From SB11 sp035906255 (GTDB taxonomy: Bacteria; Bacteroidota; Bacteroidia; UBA8524), in the NCBI GenBank assembly GCA_035906255.1, contig JAMIFM010000032.1, positions 1-64,000 on the forward strand: DNA of 64,000 nucleotides. The letters are read 5' to 3'. Positions within the stretch are counted from its first letter, which is position 1; each line of letters begins with the position of its first letter. The translations under genes and the position numbers were made by a program. Below are positions 9,686 through 19,161 of this stretch, one piece after another. Below the pieces are notes generated by a model. That model was not told the origin of the DNA, searched no databases, and was given only the letters and a program-made list of their open reading frames with translations.

Positions 9686-11827
9686 ATGAAAAAACTTCTA
9701 TTAACAGTTTTACTGGCAACTGCGGCAAGCTATGCAGGCTTTGCACAGGTGCACCAATGCGCTACTGATGATGTTTACAAGCAAATGGTGGAGCAAGACC
9801 CAACCATTTTGCAGCGCAAAGAGCTATTTGACCAACAAGCACTTGAAAAAAGTAAAGAGTTGGTGAAGAAAACAGGGCAAATACGTATTATCCCCGTAGT
9901 ATTTCACATCTTCCACAAAGCAGGTAACGAAAACATTTCTGACGCTCAAATACAACGTGAGTTGGATATTTTGAACGAAAGTTTCCGCCGTACCAGCCCT
10001 AAAGCAGCACAAACCCGTGATGTATTTAAAGGGGTGGCCTGCGATATGGAGATAGAGTTACGTTTGGCTCGTAAAGACCCTAAAGGTAATTGTACTAACG
10101 GTATCGTAAGGATTTATGAAGAAGAAACCGAAAACGGTACCAACAACATAAAACTTAAAAGCGTATGGCCTACCGACCGTTATTTGAACGTGTGGGTAAC
10201 CGAAGAGATTGTGAACAACACCAACCTTCCAGGTATTGCAGGTTATGCTCAATTCCCTTGGTCGGGTAGCTATAACACTGATGGTGTTATTATCCGTTCA
10301 GACCAAATTGGTGATATGGGTACCAGCAACCCCGGAAACGCTACTACCGTAACACACGAAATCGGTCACTGGTTAGGTTTGCTACACACTTTCCAAGACA
10401 GTTGCTTGGGTGGTGACAAAGTAGATGACACCCCTCCATGTGCTGATAACAGGTCAACAATCCTTAGCTGTGATTATAACAGGAATACTTGTTCTAACGA
10501 CAATCCTAATTTGCCCGACCAAATCGAGAACTTTATGGATTATACCATTGGTACCTGCCAAAACATGTTCTCCATCGGCCAAAAAGCTCGTGTGGATGCT
10601 ACTATGGACAACTGGAGGCCTTACCTATGGTCAGTACAAAACATGATTGCCACAGGTACTGACGTTCCTAACGCTCCCGCTGCTTGTGCTCCAATAGCTG
10701 ATTTTTATTCACTTGATAACCAACGTTCACGTAGCCAGTTTGCTTGTGCAGGTGGTGCAGCAGTTGATTTCAGGGATAACTCACACAATTTCTCAGGCAC
10801 TATCACCCGTCAATGGATTTTTGAAGGTGGTACACCTGCAACTTCATCAGCCACCAACCCAACCGTATCATACGCTCAGGCAGGTAAGTTTGATGTTACT
10901 TTGATTGTAAGCAATGCAAACGGTTCTGATACAATGGTAATGGAAGACTATATTGATGTTATCCCAACCACTGCGCCTCAAACCGGGCCTTATACACAAG
11001 ATTTTGAATTCCCTGTATTCCCAACGGATGGTTGGTTTACCAACAGCACTACTTTTACCGATTACCGCATTGTAGATGTAGGCCAAGGTACAGTGTTTGA
11101 GAACAACTCACGTACTTTGATGGCTCCTAACGGAAACGGTATTTCAGGTTCAAGGTTTGACTTGTATTCACCTTCACTAAACTTGGCAGTTATGTCAAGC
11201 CCGGTAGTATCATTCCATTATGCATTTGCCCAAAGGTTAAATGCAGCAGGAAACGGTTTAACTGCTGATGCGTTGAGGGTTTATTACTCAGCCGATTGTG
11301 GTCAAAGCTGGTTGCAATTGTGGGCTCGTTCAGGCGCACAATTAGGCACAGTGGGTTCTGGTACTCCCGGTAACACTTCATTTGTTCCTGCCGACCGTTC
11401 AAAATGGCGTCAGGTAGTGATAGCTCTTCCCGGTACTATTACCGCTGCTCAACGTCAAAATATCCGTTTCCGCTTCCAATTTGTAAGCAACGGAGGTAAC
11501 AACTTCTACATTGATGCGATAAACTTCGGTTTCCCTTCATCAATTGAAGATGAGTTTTACACTTCTGACGAGAACTTTAACGTATATCCTAACCCTACAA
11601 CTGATAAAACTAACGTAGGTGTAACTTTGATGCGCGACAGCGAAGTTAAAGTAAGCGTAACCGACATTTTGGGTCGCGAAGTTGCCGTTATTGCCAACGG
11701 TAAATTTGCCCAAGGTGCACAAGAGTTTGCTTTTGATGCTGCACAATACAACGCCACTCCCGGTTTGTATTTTGTACAACTAAATGTAAACGGAAACGTA
11801 TTCACCAAAAAACTAATGGTTGAATAA
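9686..11827 (+). CDS. Secreted M43-family metalloprotease with PKD and T9SS sorting domains
   Basis: A 713-residue exported zinc protease. Signal peptide at residues 1-20 (MKKLLLTVLLATAASYAGFA). The M43 (pappalysin-like) catalytic domain carries the zinc site HEIGHWLGLLH from residue 224 and the downstream NFMDY Met-turn region. A PKD-like domain follows (WIFEGGTPATSSATNPTVSY), then a jelly-roll-like region, and the last ~80 residues form a type A T9SS sorting domain (YPNPTTDK ... GLYFVQL ... KKLMVE). The start is the ATG at 9686; a GTG two codons earlier is less likely. It is a full-length paralogue of the protein at 23,328. Confidence 0.93.
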   Translation: MKKLLLTVLLATAASYAGFAQVHQCATDDVYKQMVEQDPTILQRKELFDQQALEKSKELVKKTGQIRIIPVVFHIFHKAGNENISDAQIQRELDILNESFRRTSPKAAQTRDVFKGVACDMEIELRLARKDPKGNCTNGIVRIYEEETENGTNNIKLKSVWPTDRYLNVWVTEEIVNNTNLPGIAGYAQFPWSGSYNTDGVIIRSDQIGDMGTSNPGNATTVTHEIGHWLGLLHTFQDSCLGGDKVDDTPPCADNRSTILSCDYNRNTCSNDNPNLPDQIENFMDYTIGTCQNMFSIGQKARVDATMDNWRPYLWSVQNMIATGTDVPNAPAACAPIADFYSLDNQRSRSQFACAGGAAVDFRDNSHNFSGTITRQWIFEGGTPATSSATNPTVSYAQAGKFDVTLIVSNANGSDTMVMEDYIDVIPTTAPQTGPYTQDFEFPVFPTDGWFTNSTTFTDYRIVDVGQGTVFENNSRTLMAPNGNGISGSRFDLYSPSLNLAVMSSPVVSFHYAFAQRLNAAGNGLTADALRVYYSADCGQSWLQLWARSGAQLGTVGSGTPGNTSFVPADRSKWRQVVIALPGTITAAQRQNIRFRFQFVSNGGNNFYIDAINFGFPSSIEDEFYTSDENFNVYPNPTTDKTNVGVTLMRDSEVKVSVTDILGREVAVIANGKFAQGAQEFAFDAAQYNATPGLYFVQLNVNGNVFTKKLMVE

Positions 11828-11850
11828 TCATCAACCAACTACATATAAAA

Positions 11851-11884
11851 AAGAAAGGCTGCCCTTGGGCAGCCTTTCTTTTTT
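11851..11884 (+). terminator. Strong terminator after the M43 gene
   Basis: A perfect 14-bp stem (AAGAAAGGCTGCCC, 11851-11864, pairing with 11867-11880) with a two-base formal loop and a T run follows the stop by 23 bases. Confidence 0.92.
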
Positions 11885-12005
11885 ATATTGTGACTTTGTA
11901 TAACGGATAGCAGGAGGCAACTTATTACGCTCTGTTAACCCACTTGCAATAAGTTTCCTTGCTGCGCTTCGGAATGACAGGAAAACAAAGCACTATACAT
12001 ACTAA

Positions 12006-12038
12006 CAAAAAAGGGACTCTCTCAAGTCCCTTTCTTTT
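12006..12038 (-). terminator. Bidirectional terminator after the M61 gene
   Basis: AAAGGGACT (12010-12018) pairs with AGTCCCTTT (12025-12033); T-rich tracts flank it on both strands. It lies just past the stop of the minus-strand M61 gene and probably ends that transcript. The space between it and the previous terminator (11885-12005) holds a stretch reading TGCTGCGCTTCGGAATGACAG, like dispersed repeats seen elsewhere in the window. Confidence 0.75.
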
Positions 12039-12056
12039 ATTGTTAAGCCCACTCGG

Positions 12057-13781
12057 TTAAAACTCTTGTTTACTCCATGCCTTAAAGAAATCTTTTTGGG
12101 CTTGAGTGGCATTGGTTTGTTTCACCAAATGGTACTCATCAAAATAAGTATTAGCACCTGCACTAAGCTGTATGGTTTTATCAGCATATATAGTATGAAG
12201 TCCGATTGTTATGCCGTTTGTATTCAATGCAAATACTTCATCAAAATGAATATCGACAGTATATTCTACCCCATTAATTGAGGTAATAAAAGCACCTAAT
12301 GCTACCCCTGCTTTATCGGCAGGGCTATCTTCAGCAACTGCGGCTACAACAAGGTGTCCCGCAGAACGCACCGCTTTAATACCGTATAAACGCTCAAGAG
12401 TATCGGCAATAGGATTAACTACCAATGTTAAACCTAATTTATCAAGGGTTTGCGGCAATTGTTTTTCAATGTTTCCTTTGCCCCAAATAATATCTCTAAA
12501 ATAGGCCTCCATATCTAACCCGCTCACCTCTTCAATAGCCGCCCTGTAATCTTCTTCGGTATAGCCTGCCCCGTTCATAAAGCAACGGTCATACATCAAT
12601 TTAAGCACAGTATCCATACTGGCTTTGTTATCGGTTGCTTCACGAATTGCAACATCTGCAATAAGTGCTGATAACATCCCTTCAACATAAATAGAGACCT
12701 TACGCCCGGGTGTACCGGGCACGTAACCGTCAAGCCACGTGTCAAACGATGAATCGGCAACCGAATAGTTGTAACGACCCGTATTATCAAAGTGTCGTTG
12801 TAAATCTTTTGAAAACTCACCCGCGTAAGTTTCAAAGCTATTTACGCCTGAACGTAGTAACATATAATCACCATAATAGGTAGTGATGCCTTCATACACA
12901 TACCCAAGTGTGCTGTAATTTTCTTTGGTGTAATCGTAGGGTAACATTGCTGCCGGCCTTAGCCGCTTTATGTTCCAAAAATGGAACAACTCGTGCGAAC
13001 AAATAGCCAATAAATCGCGGTGTTTTTCAGGTGTATGAAACTCCATTCCAAGACCCATAGCTATCACGGTACTGTGGCAATGCTCAACCCCATGCCTGAA
13101 ACTGTTAGGCATTAGATGTATCAGGTAATGATAGCCGTTTGACGGAAAATGATTGAATACCGCAACTTGCTCACGGGTATAGGCGGCTACCTCTTGCACA
13201 AACCTATCGGCATCCAAAGTGTGCTTTCCGCTAATCCAAACGTGTTGGGTTACACCTTCAACCACGGTACTGTAATGTTCTAATGATGGAGATGCCATTA
13301 ATGGCGAATCGGCCAGTTCATCAAAGTTTTGTGCTTTTAGTGTTTTACCCTCCGAAGGTAATGCACAAGCAATTATGAAATTATCGGGAATGTCCAGCTT
13401 TAACTCGCAGGGTTTATCGATGCTTGTGGTTTCATATACCAAACAGTTAACGGGGTTCACATACAACATACTTTCGTCGGTATATGTAGAGCCTGCATCA
13501 AGCACAGCGGCAAAATATTGGTAGCTGATAGTGATAATACTGTTTCCAAGTGTTTGTACCAGCCACAAATCTTTGGTTACTTTAAAAAATGGAAGCTCGT
13601 TTCCCTTGCTATCAAGTACTGTAAACTTACGTACGTTTTTAGCAAAATTGCCCAATTCATACCTGCCGGGTCTCCACGAAGGCAGTTGAATTTCTACAAT
13701 GTCTTGATTAACATTTTCAAGTATGGCTTCAATGGTAATATAGCGGTGGTGGGGTTGTGTGTGAAAAATAGTGTACTTCAT
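12057..13781 (-). CDS. M61-family peptidase with PDZ domain
   Basis: A 574-residue protein of the M61 glycyl-aminopeptidase family. The zinc site HELFH is at residues 263-267, followed by FWNIKRLRP, a family signature; the N-terminal beta domain includes LPSWRPGRYELGNFAKNV. A PDZ domain lies around residues 450-530 (VAEDSPADKAGV). No signal peptide is seen, unlike some homologues. The start is the ATG at 13,781; an upstream TTG three codons earlier is less likely. The role is probably turnover of small peptides. Confidence 0.9.
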   Translation of the reverse strand: MKYTIFHTQPHHRYITIEAILENVNQDIVEIQLPSWRPGRYELGNFAKNVRKFTVLDSKGNELPFFKVTKDLWLVQTLGNSIITISYQYFAAVLDAGSTYTDESMLYVNPVNCLVYETTSIDKPCELKLDIPDNFIIACALPSEGKTLKAQNFDELADSPLMASPSLEHYSTVVEGVTQHVWISGKHTLDADRFVQEVAAYTREQVAVFNHFPSNGYHYLIHLMPNSFRHGVEHCHSTVIAMGLGMEFHTPEKHRDLLAICSHELFHFWNIKRLRPAAMLPYDYTKENYSTLGYVYEGITTYYGDYMLLRSGVNSFETYAGEFSKDLQRHFDNTGRYNYSVADSSFDTWLDGYVPGTPGRKVSIYVEGMLSALIADVAIREATDNKASMDTVLKLMYDRCFMNGAGYTEEDYRAAIEEVSGLDMEAYFRDIIWGKGNIEKQLPQTLDKLGLTLVVNPIADTLERLYGIKAVRSAGHLVVAAVAEDSPADKAGVALGAFITSINGVEYTVDIHFDEVFALNTNGITIGLHTIYADKTIQLSAGANTYFDEYHLVKQTNATQAQKDFFKAWSKQEF

Positions 13782-13815
13782 CCGCTGCAAATGTAGGCTT
13801 TACCTGTGGGATATA

Positions 13816-13847
13816 AAAAGCGAGAGCCCACCATCCCGGCAGGCTCT
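13816..13847 (-). terminator. Terminator of the sigma/anti-sigma operon
   Basis: Read on the minus strand, AGAGCC and GGCTCT (13823-13847) form a GC-rich stem followed by a T5 run (13816-13820). It sits downstream of the outer-membrane gene that ends the ECF operon. Confidence 0.6.
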
Positions 13848-13875
13848 TCACCAAACTAAGCGTGAAATAAATTTC

Positions 13876-14952
13876 TTAAAATCCGCCGAACGATAACCCG
13901 AATGAAAAGGGGTTAAGTTCAGGGCCTGCACCTTCACGGAACAGAGGAGTGAAAACATAGTTTCCAAACAGGGTAACGTTTCCGTAGCCTACTTTTACAA
14001 ACGCACCGTAACGAAAATTATTCAGCAAGAAATCGTCGTACAATTTGTTTTTGCGTTTGCCATCGTCCTCACGCACAGTTTTGAAAAAGCTGGTAAGCCT
14101 GTAACCTGCGTGTGCACCGATGGTAATGTGGCCTCCACGAGAGCTGCCGGGATTAAAGTTAAAACGCAAGGCCACAGGAACGGTTAAAAACCTTGTGGTT
14201 AGCTTGTTGCGTTTAAACCCTTCGGTATTACGACCGGGGTACTGGATGCCGGTTCCAAATGAATCTACCCTGAAATCAATATCGTTACTGAAACGATAAT
14301 CATTGTTATCATAGTTTATACCGTATACAAAATTCACATAGTGCCTGTACAGGTTTATTTTTTGCTGGTAAATACCTACGTTTACGTGTACTGAACGCCA
14401 AGGGTCAAGTTCAAGATTGCTAAGCGAAGTGGGCATTGAAGGGCTACCGTTGTGCAACAAACCGTTTAAGCCAATGTCAAAAGCAAACCAATCACTCTCA
14501 AAGTTTTTAAGGCGTTTGGCAGGCTTGGGTGTTTTGCCTTTGTTTACAAAGTCGCCGTTCTCAAAGTCAAATCCCATATCCTCTACTAAATCCAAGGGTA
14601 CACGGATTACCTTTTTAATATCACCGTTGGCATTTTTGGTAATCACCTCAACATAATCGCCTGAGTCGCTTTCAATCGTAGTTACCACCACAATTTCTTT
14701 TTCTACGGTACTATCAGTAGTTGGCGGAGTATCGGCACACATATCCATATCATCAAAGTTCCAGTTTTTAAACTCCAACGCCCCCATGTTTTTAAACATT
14801 TCTGATAATCCTGCCATATCAATGGTGGTTTTCCCTTCGGCAGTTTCAATCACCAACTTATTACTGTCGGCCTTGGTTATTGTTGTTTTTTGGGCAAAAG
14901 CTGTCAAGCTCACCAATGATAGCATCATTGGCAGTAAGAATTTTCTATACAT
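13876..14952 (-). CDS. Outer-membrane beta-barrel protein of the ECF operon
   Basis: A 358-residue exported protein: signal peptide (MYRKFLLPMMLSLVSLTAFA), an acidic N-terminal half, then alternating hydrophobic/polar strands ending in FSFGLSFGGF, whose terminal aromatic residue is typical of outer-membrane barrels. Phrases such as LTTRFLTVPVALRFNF resemble PorT/OmpA-like barrels. It is the third gene after a sigma factor and an anti-sigma-like gene on the same strand, so its expression is probably controlled by that pair. The specific function is unknown. Confidence 0.75.
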   Translation of the reverse strand: MYRKFLLPMMLSLVSLTAFAQKTTITKADSNKLVIETAEGKTTIDMAGLSEMFKNMGALEFKNWNFDDMDMCADTPPTTDSTVEKEIVVVTTIESDSGDYVEVITKNANGDIKKVIRVPLDLVEDMGFDFENGDFVNKGKTPKPAKRLKNFESDWFAFDIGLNGLLHNGSPSMPTSLSNLELDPWRSVHVNVGIYQQKINLYRHYVNFVYGINYDNNDYRFSNDIDFRVDSFGTGIQYPGRNTEGFKRNKLTTRFLTVPVALRFNFNPGSSRGGHITIGAHAGYRLTSFFKTVREDDGKRKNKLYDDFLLNNFRYGAFVKVGYGNVTLFGNYVFTPLFREGAGPELNPFSFGLSFGGF

Positions 14953-14983
14953 AGTTTTAATATTTGGTTTTAATGTTCAATAT

Positions 14984-15817
14984 TTACCGACGGGTAAATA
15001 AACGGCCCTCCCATTCGTATTTTTCAGTTTCAAGGGTAATGGCCCAGTAGTCTTTGCCTTTATTATCTTCTTGTTTCTCGATGTTAACTTGTGGTTTTTG
15101 TAAATAATCAACCAAGCTGCCTATCCTATCCCCCACTTTAGCAAACCAGCCTTTTTTATCGGTAGCTTCGGGAGTACCAAATGCCATATCCGAAAGAGGT
15201 ATTTGCAGTTCTTTTATTTCAGCAGGCTCAGCCACTGATACCCCAATTTCATATCCTTTGCTTTGCAACGTGGTGGTGGCAATCAGCTCTTTAATTACAG
15301 GTTGTTGCGCCTCAACCTCTGCTATTTCAATCGGCATTACCACCTTATCGTCTTTAGGAACATCGTTTTTAGGCTGGCTTACAGCAATTTGAATTGGGTT
15401 CTCTACTTGCCCTTTCTCCTCTGCCACATCCGCATTAACCTTTGTATCCCCTGTTATAGGGGTAGCCGTTGTTGCAGGTTTGTTGTCGGTCACAGCTACT
15501 CCGCCTTCTGTAACTGTATTTTGCGGTACGTATAACATTATTGCCAATACTATACTTGCAGCCACTGCTGCGGGCCAAAGTATATAACGCAGGGTTACCT
15601 TTTTAGCTACAGGCACGGGTTTCTTTAGTGCTGCTCTGTTTTTATATACTGTAGCTGTTTCGGGTACAAGCACAGTGCTTTTTAATTGCCTGTACTCACC
15701 CATCATTGCAGCATCTTCGGCCAACAATGCTTCCGCTTTTGCTTTCTCTGCCCCAGTAAGGTCACCTTCAAGGTAAGCCAATAGCAGCAACTCTCTTTCG
15801 TTCAGTTCTTCTTTCAT
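14984..15817 (-). CDS. Putative anti-sigma factor, membrane-anchored
   Basis: A 277-residue protein with a short cytoplasmic N-terminal part that reads like a zinc-free anti-sigma domain (LLLAYLEGDLTGAEKAKAEALL), one membrane helix at about residues 76-97 and a long periplasmic region rich in Pro/Val/Lys. Its ATG overlaps the sigma-factor stop by 4 bases, the usual layout for a cognate anti-sigma. The closing WAITLETEKYEWEGRLF is beta-like and might sense an envelope signal. Assignment rests on architecture and position. Confidence 0.75.
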   Translation of the reverse strand: MKEELNERELLLLAYLEGDLTGAEKAKAEALLAEDAAMMGEYRQLKSTVLVPETATVYKNRAALKKPVPVAKKVTLRYILWPAAVAASIVLAIMLYVPQNTVTEGGVAVTDNKPATTATPITGDTKVNADVAEEKGQVENPIQIAVSQPKNDVPKDDKVVMPIEIAEVEAQQPVIKELIATTTLQSKGYEIGVSVAEPAEIKELQIPLSDMAFGTPEATDKKGWFAKVGDRIGSLVDYLQKPQVNIEKQEDNKGKDYWAITLETEKYEWEGRLFTRR

Positions 15818-16299
15818 ATCAGCACTTCGGGTTTTCCTATAAATTCTTTTAATGCCATGCGTGCACGGTATATATATACCTTCACTTGCTCAATGCTTAA
15901 CCCCGCTATTTCGCTAATCTCTTCATAACTATATCCCTCATAATCGCGAAGCAACACCACTGTACGTTGTTTTTCGGGCAAGCGTTCCAAGCCTTTGTTC
16001 AGTGCCTCGCGCAATCCGCTGTATTCGTTTGCAGGTAGCTCACTATCGTGTACTCCCTCTTCAATTTGCACCCACCGTTTGTTTTGCCTTATCACATCAA
16101 TCATGTTGTTATAGGCTATTTTAAACAGGTAAGGTTTCACTTTTTCAAACAACACTTCATCGCGACGCACCCACAGTTTCTCAAACGTGTTTTGAACAAT
16201 GTTGTCGGCCTCAAATTCATCCCCCATGTTTTTAAGGATAAACCTATATAGGCCGTCAGCATACATATCCACGCTTTGGTTATACTGCTGTTCTGTCAT
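15814..16299 (-). CDS. ECF-type RNA polymerase sigma factor
   Basis: A 161-residue sigma-70 family protein with only regions 2 and 4. Region 2 covers about residues 8-75 (DMYADGLYRFILKNM ... KIAYNNMIDVIRQNKR) and region 4 about 105-155 (LPEKQRTVVLLRDYEGYSYEEI ... QVKVYIYRARMAL). It directs RNA polymerase to its own regulon, most likely including this operon. The downstream overlapping gene looks like its membrane anti-sigma. Confidence 0.93.
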   Translation of the reverse strand: MTEQQYNQSVDMYADGLYRFILKNMGDEFEADNIVQNTFEKLWVRRDEVLFEKVKPYLFKIAYNNMIDVIRQNKRWVQIEEGVHDSELPANEYSGLREALNKGLERLPEKQRTVVLLRDYEGYSYEEISEIAGLSIEQVKVYIYRARMALKEFIGKPEVLI

Positions 16300-16649
16300 T
16301 GTTCTCTCGTTATACGGTGCAGGGTTACGGAAAGTTACACTATTTTTTAAAAAACATTCAATACACTGTTTTTCAGTTAATTAAAAACACATACTGATAC
16401 TACATATATACAATTAATACGACCTTGTCCCTCAAATCAAAACCCTAAAAACAAAGACATCATGTTTACTAATTAAGGGCGGAAAAAAAATTAACCTGAA
16501 TATAAAATTCAGGTCTTTTAAAAGTAGCGTTCCGAATGGTTTAAAACCATTCGGAACGAACCATGTGCAAGAGGCGGACTTTATACCCGTTGGCACAACA
16601 AGGGTAAAACTGTTGTTTTTGAGGTTGACTCTTTGTGTATTAATGCCTG
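16300..16649. other. 350-bp intergenic space with a 31-bp palindrome
   Basis: Between two minus-strand genes. The part near the sigma gene is AT-rich and presumably carries its promoter, though no clear -7 box was found on the minus strand. At 16,528-16,558 a perfect 15-bp inverted repeat (CGTTCCGAATGGTTT and its complement around one base) stands out. No coding potential was seen. Confidence 0.7.
16528..16558. repeat. Perfect 15-bp inverted repeat with one-base centre
   Basis: CGTTCCGAATGGTTT (16528-16542), A at 16543, then its exact reverse complement (16544-16558). It is downstream of the DUF5686 gene and may act as its terminator, although the T tract on that side is short (TTTT, then AAAAG). 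It could also be an operator or a dispersed palindromic element. Confidence 0.75.
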
Positions 16650-19073
16650 TTAAAAATTCAACGGGGTGGATACACTTAGCTTAACTGCAAAGTTCTTGGC
16701 CGGTTTATCAAAACTGTAGGGGCCATAACGGTAAAATGCGCCGATACCGTAACCTGTGAACTTAACACGCAAAATATTATCTATTTGGATACCGCTTTCA
16801 AAAAAGCCTTTATCAGCTGATTTGAGAGCAAAGTTTTTGTGTGCACCGTTGTTATCAAACCCGCTTATGTACATATTGGTAACAAAAATCACATCGGGGC
16901 TGAATTTTTTGGTTTTAAACAGCAAACTGCCAAAGTTGTGGCGGAAAAATAATGCAGCATACCTATCACCAAAAAACTCATTGAAACGCATGGTTTCAAA
17001 CGCCCACGAGGTAACAATGCTAAGGTTTTTATTATTAAAGCCCGATTTACCAAAGTGCAGTTCGGTATAAGGCACATTACCTTCAGTATTGCCTGCCATT
17101 AAACGCATATAGCTATGCCCTGTGTGGCGTACCCTAAAATCATACTCAGCAATTAAATCAGTACGGAAAAAGTCGAACTGCCCGTCCATCACATTATTAA
17201 ATCCTTTGGTAAAGGTGGCATACACTATCGGCCATTTAGTATCTTTTGCTCTTAATTGTCCAAAAGAACGCACCAGCTTTTCGCCCGGTGCCCAGCGCAG
17301 CGATACAACTGCATTTGTAAAGCGGTAATACTGTTGCAACCCGTCGCCGTAACGGTAGGTTGTTGTTGCCAGCTTATTAACACGCTCTACTCCCACTTCA
17401 GCAGTTATATACCTTAGCAAACGAGTACCAAAAGTGGCCTTGCTGCGCTCTACCCTATCCATTACTGAAATATATAAGTAACGCATCGACTCCATTTTTG
17501 GAGTGGTGTACTGCCCCACAGGCTGCATACCCGTTTCCATTACATCATTGCTATACAACACATCAAAGTACGACGACTTGGTTTTGTTAAGGTATAATGT
17601 ACCGTTACCGCCAAATTTGCTATGCAGGTCTTTAAAACCGTACGCATAAAAACCGCCCAGACTGAACCAGCGGCTAAGCCTGTCGTTGGTAGATAATCGA
17701 GCACCCAAACGTATTCCCTCAAAGTTGTTAAAACTCAATATATCAGCCAAGTGAATATTTAAAAACCCTACAGCCCATTTACCTGTTTGGGCTATTCGCA
17801 AAAACTCAAGCCTGCGGTCAAGGTTCAGTTCTTTACCCACACTGTCAACAATTACATACGTCAAAGAGTCTTTGGCACTTAGTTTTTCCTGCCTGTTTTT
17901 TTCCCAAAATTCTTCATCTTTATTCAAAGCATCGGGGGCAAAATCAAGCTCAACATTATCAAACTGCTTCTTTTTAAGTGCGGGAGCCAAATTAATGGCA
18001 TACAAAGTTGTTTTGGCTTTGCCCAAAGGGGTTAGCTTGTAGCTTTTATTTTTGGTAGTATCTTCAAGACCTACCGAAATTCCTGCAAAAACAAACTCTG
18101 AGGTAAACAGCGAAGGGAAATAAACATCTTCGCCCATTTTTTGATAATTCTGCACCACTTGGGTAGAAAATCCGCCTGTTTCTTCCATTTTGGCAGTAGC
18201 TTTCAGCACCGCATATTTCTGGGTATGTATATATAACAAACCGCTTAGTCCGCTAAAGTTCTTACCCTTTCGGGGTTGGTAATAAATAACATAAGCAGTT
18301 TCACCTGCCTCCTCTACCGTATCTTGTAAAATAAAAAGGTATTTACGAGTGTTACCCTCTGCAATAGGGCTTAGGTATTCTTTACCCAATATTTTTATAT
18401 AGTTTTTATAAAATGAGAACGACTGTATTTCTGTTGCCAACAAAGCATACTGTGCGTTTTGCAAACCCGATATACGGCTGGCTTCTACAGTTTCTTTATA
18501 TTTTCCGGGCTTCATGTACAGCTTTTCGGTAATACTCTCCATCAAAAACAAATTCATTTTGTTTACGAGGGTATCCTCAAAACTGTCAAGGGTATCGTTT
18601 TCGTTAAAAAATGCGCTGTCAACGTCACGATTAATATTTACCACAAACTTGTTGTAGCTCTTATAGCTAAACGTTTCAAGGTTTTCGGGGTCGTGTTTTT
18701 TGCGGTTATCGTTCACCTTACGCATAATCACGTCAGCAGGGTTTTCACCGGGCATTACTACCGTTTCTTCCAACGATAAAGCCAGTGGTTTCAGTTTTAC
18801 ATCAAGGCGTGTGTGGCTTGCTATTTTTACCTCGTACTTTTCATACCCCATATAACTAAATACAAGTATTCCGCCCCCGGCAGGCAGGTCTATGGTAAAA
18901 TTACCTTTCAAATCAGTATAAGTACCGTGTGTGGTGCCTTTTTGATAAATATTCACGTAGGCCAGTTGGCTTTTATCAGAGGCATCTGTAACAGCGCCCT
19001 CAACTGTAATGCTTTGCCCGATGGCTGAGTAGCAAGTTATTGCTATGATAAGTAGGAGTAGTAGTTTTTTCAT
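16650..19073 (-). CDS. DUF5686-family outer-membrane protein with carboxypeptidase-like domain
   Basis: An ~807-residue exported protein. Signal peptide MKKLLLLLIIAITCYSAIGQ, then a carboxypeptidase-like regulatory beta-sandwich (TVEGAVTDASDKSQLAYVNI ... GTYTDLKGNF ... SYMGYEKYEVKI), then a long region typical of DUF5686 (PADVIMRKVNDNRKKHDPENL) ending in barrel-like strands (AVKLSVSTPLNF). The family looks TonB-receptor-like but lacks a plug; its role is unknown. The start is placed at the ATG at 19,073, which gives a clean signal peptide, not an upstream in-frame codon. Confidence 0.85.
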   Translation of the reverse strand: MKKLLLLLIIAITCYSAIGQSITVEGAVTDASDKSQLAYVNIYQKGTTHGTYTDLKGNFTIDLPAGGGILVFSYMGYEKYEVKIASHTRLDVKLKPLALSLEETVVMPGENPADVIMRKVNDNRKKHDPENLETFSYKSYNKFVVNINRDVDSAFFNENDTLDSFEDTLVNKMNLFLMESITEKLYMKPGKYKETVEASRISGLQNAQYALLATEIQSFSFYKNYIKILGKEYLSPIAEGNTRKYLFILQDTVEEAGETAYVIYYQPRKGKNFSGLSGLLYIHTQKYAVLKATAKMEETGGFSTQVVQNYQKMGEDVYFPSLFTSEFVFAGISVGLEDTTKNKSYKLTPLGKAKTTLYAINLAPALKKKQFDNVELDFAPDALNKDEEFWEKNRQEKLSAKDSLTYVIVDSVGKELNLDRRLEFLRIAQTGKWAVGFLNIHLADILSFNNFEGIRLGARLSTNDRLSRWFSLGGFYAYGFKDLHSKFGGNGTLYLNKTKSSYFDVLYSNDVMETGMQPVGQYTTPKMESMRYLYISVMDRVERSKATFGTRLLRYITAEVGVERVNKLATTTYRYGDGLQQYYRFTNAVVSLRWAPGEKLVRSFGQLRAKDTKWPIVYATFTKGFNNVMDGQFDFFRTDLIAEYDFRVRHTGHSYMRLMAGNTEGNVPYTELHFGKSGFNNKNLSIVTSWAFETMRFNEFFGDRYAALFFRHNFGSLLFKTKKFSPDVIFVTNMYISGFDNNGAHKNFALKSADKGFFESGIQIDNILRVKFTGYGIGAFYRYGPYSFDKPAKNFAVKLSVSTPLNF

Positions 19074-19161
19074 CGTTTGCTTATACGAATAAAGGTATGT
19101 TTTTGTTACAAACAGAAAACTCATGGATAAAGTCAGCCTTTTATTCGACTTTTGCTAACGG

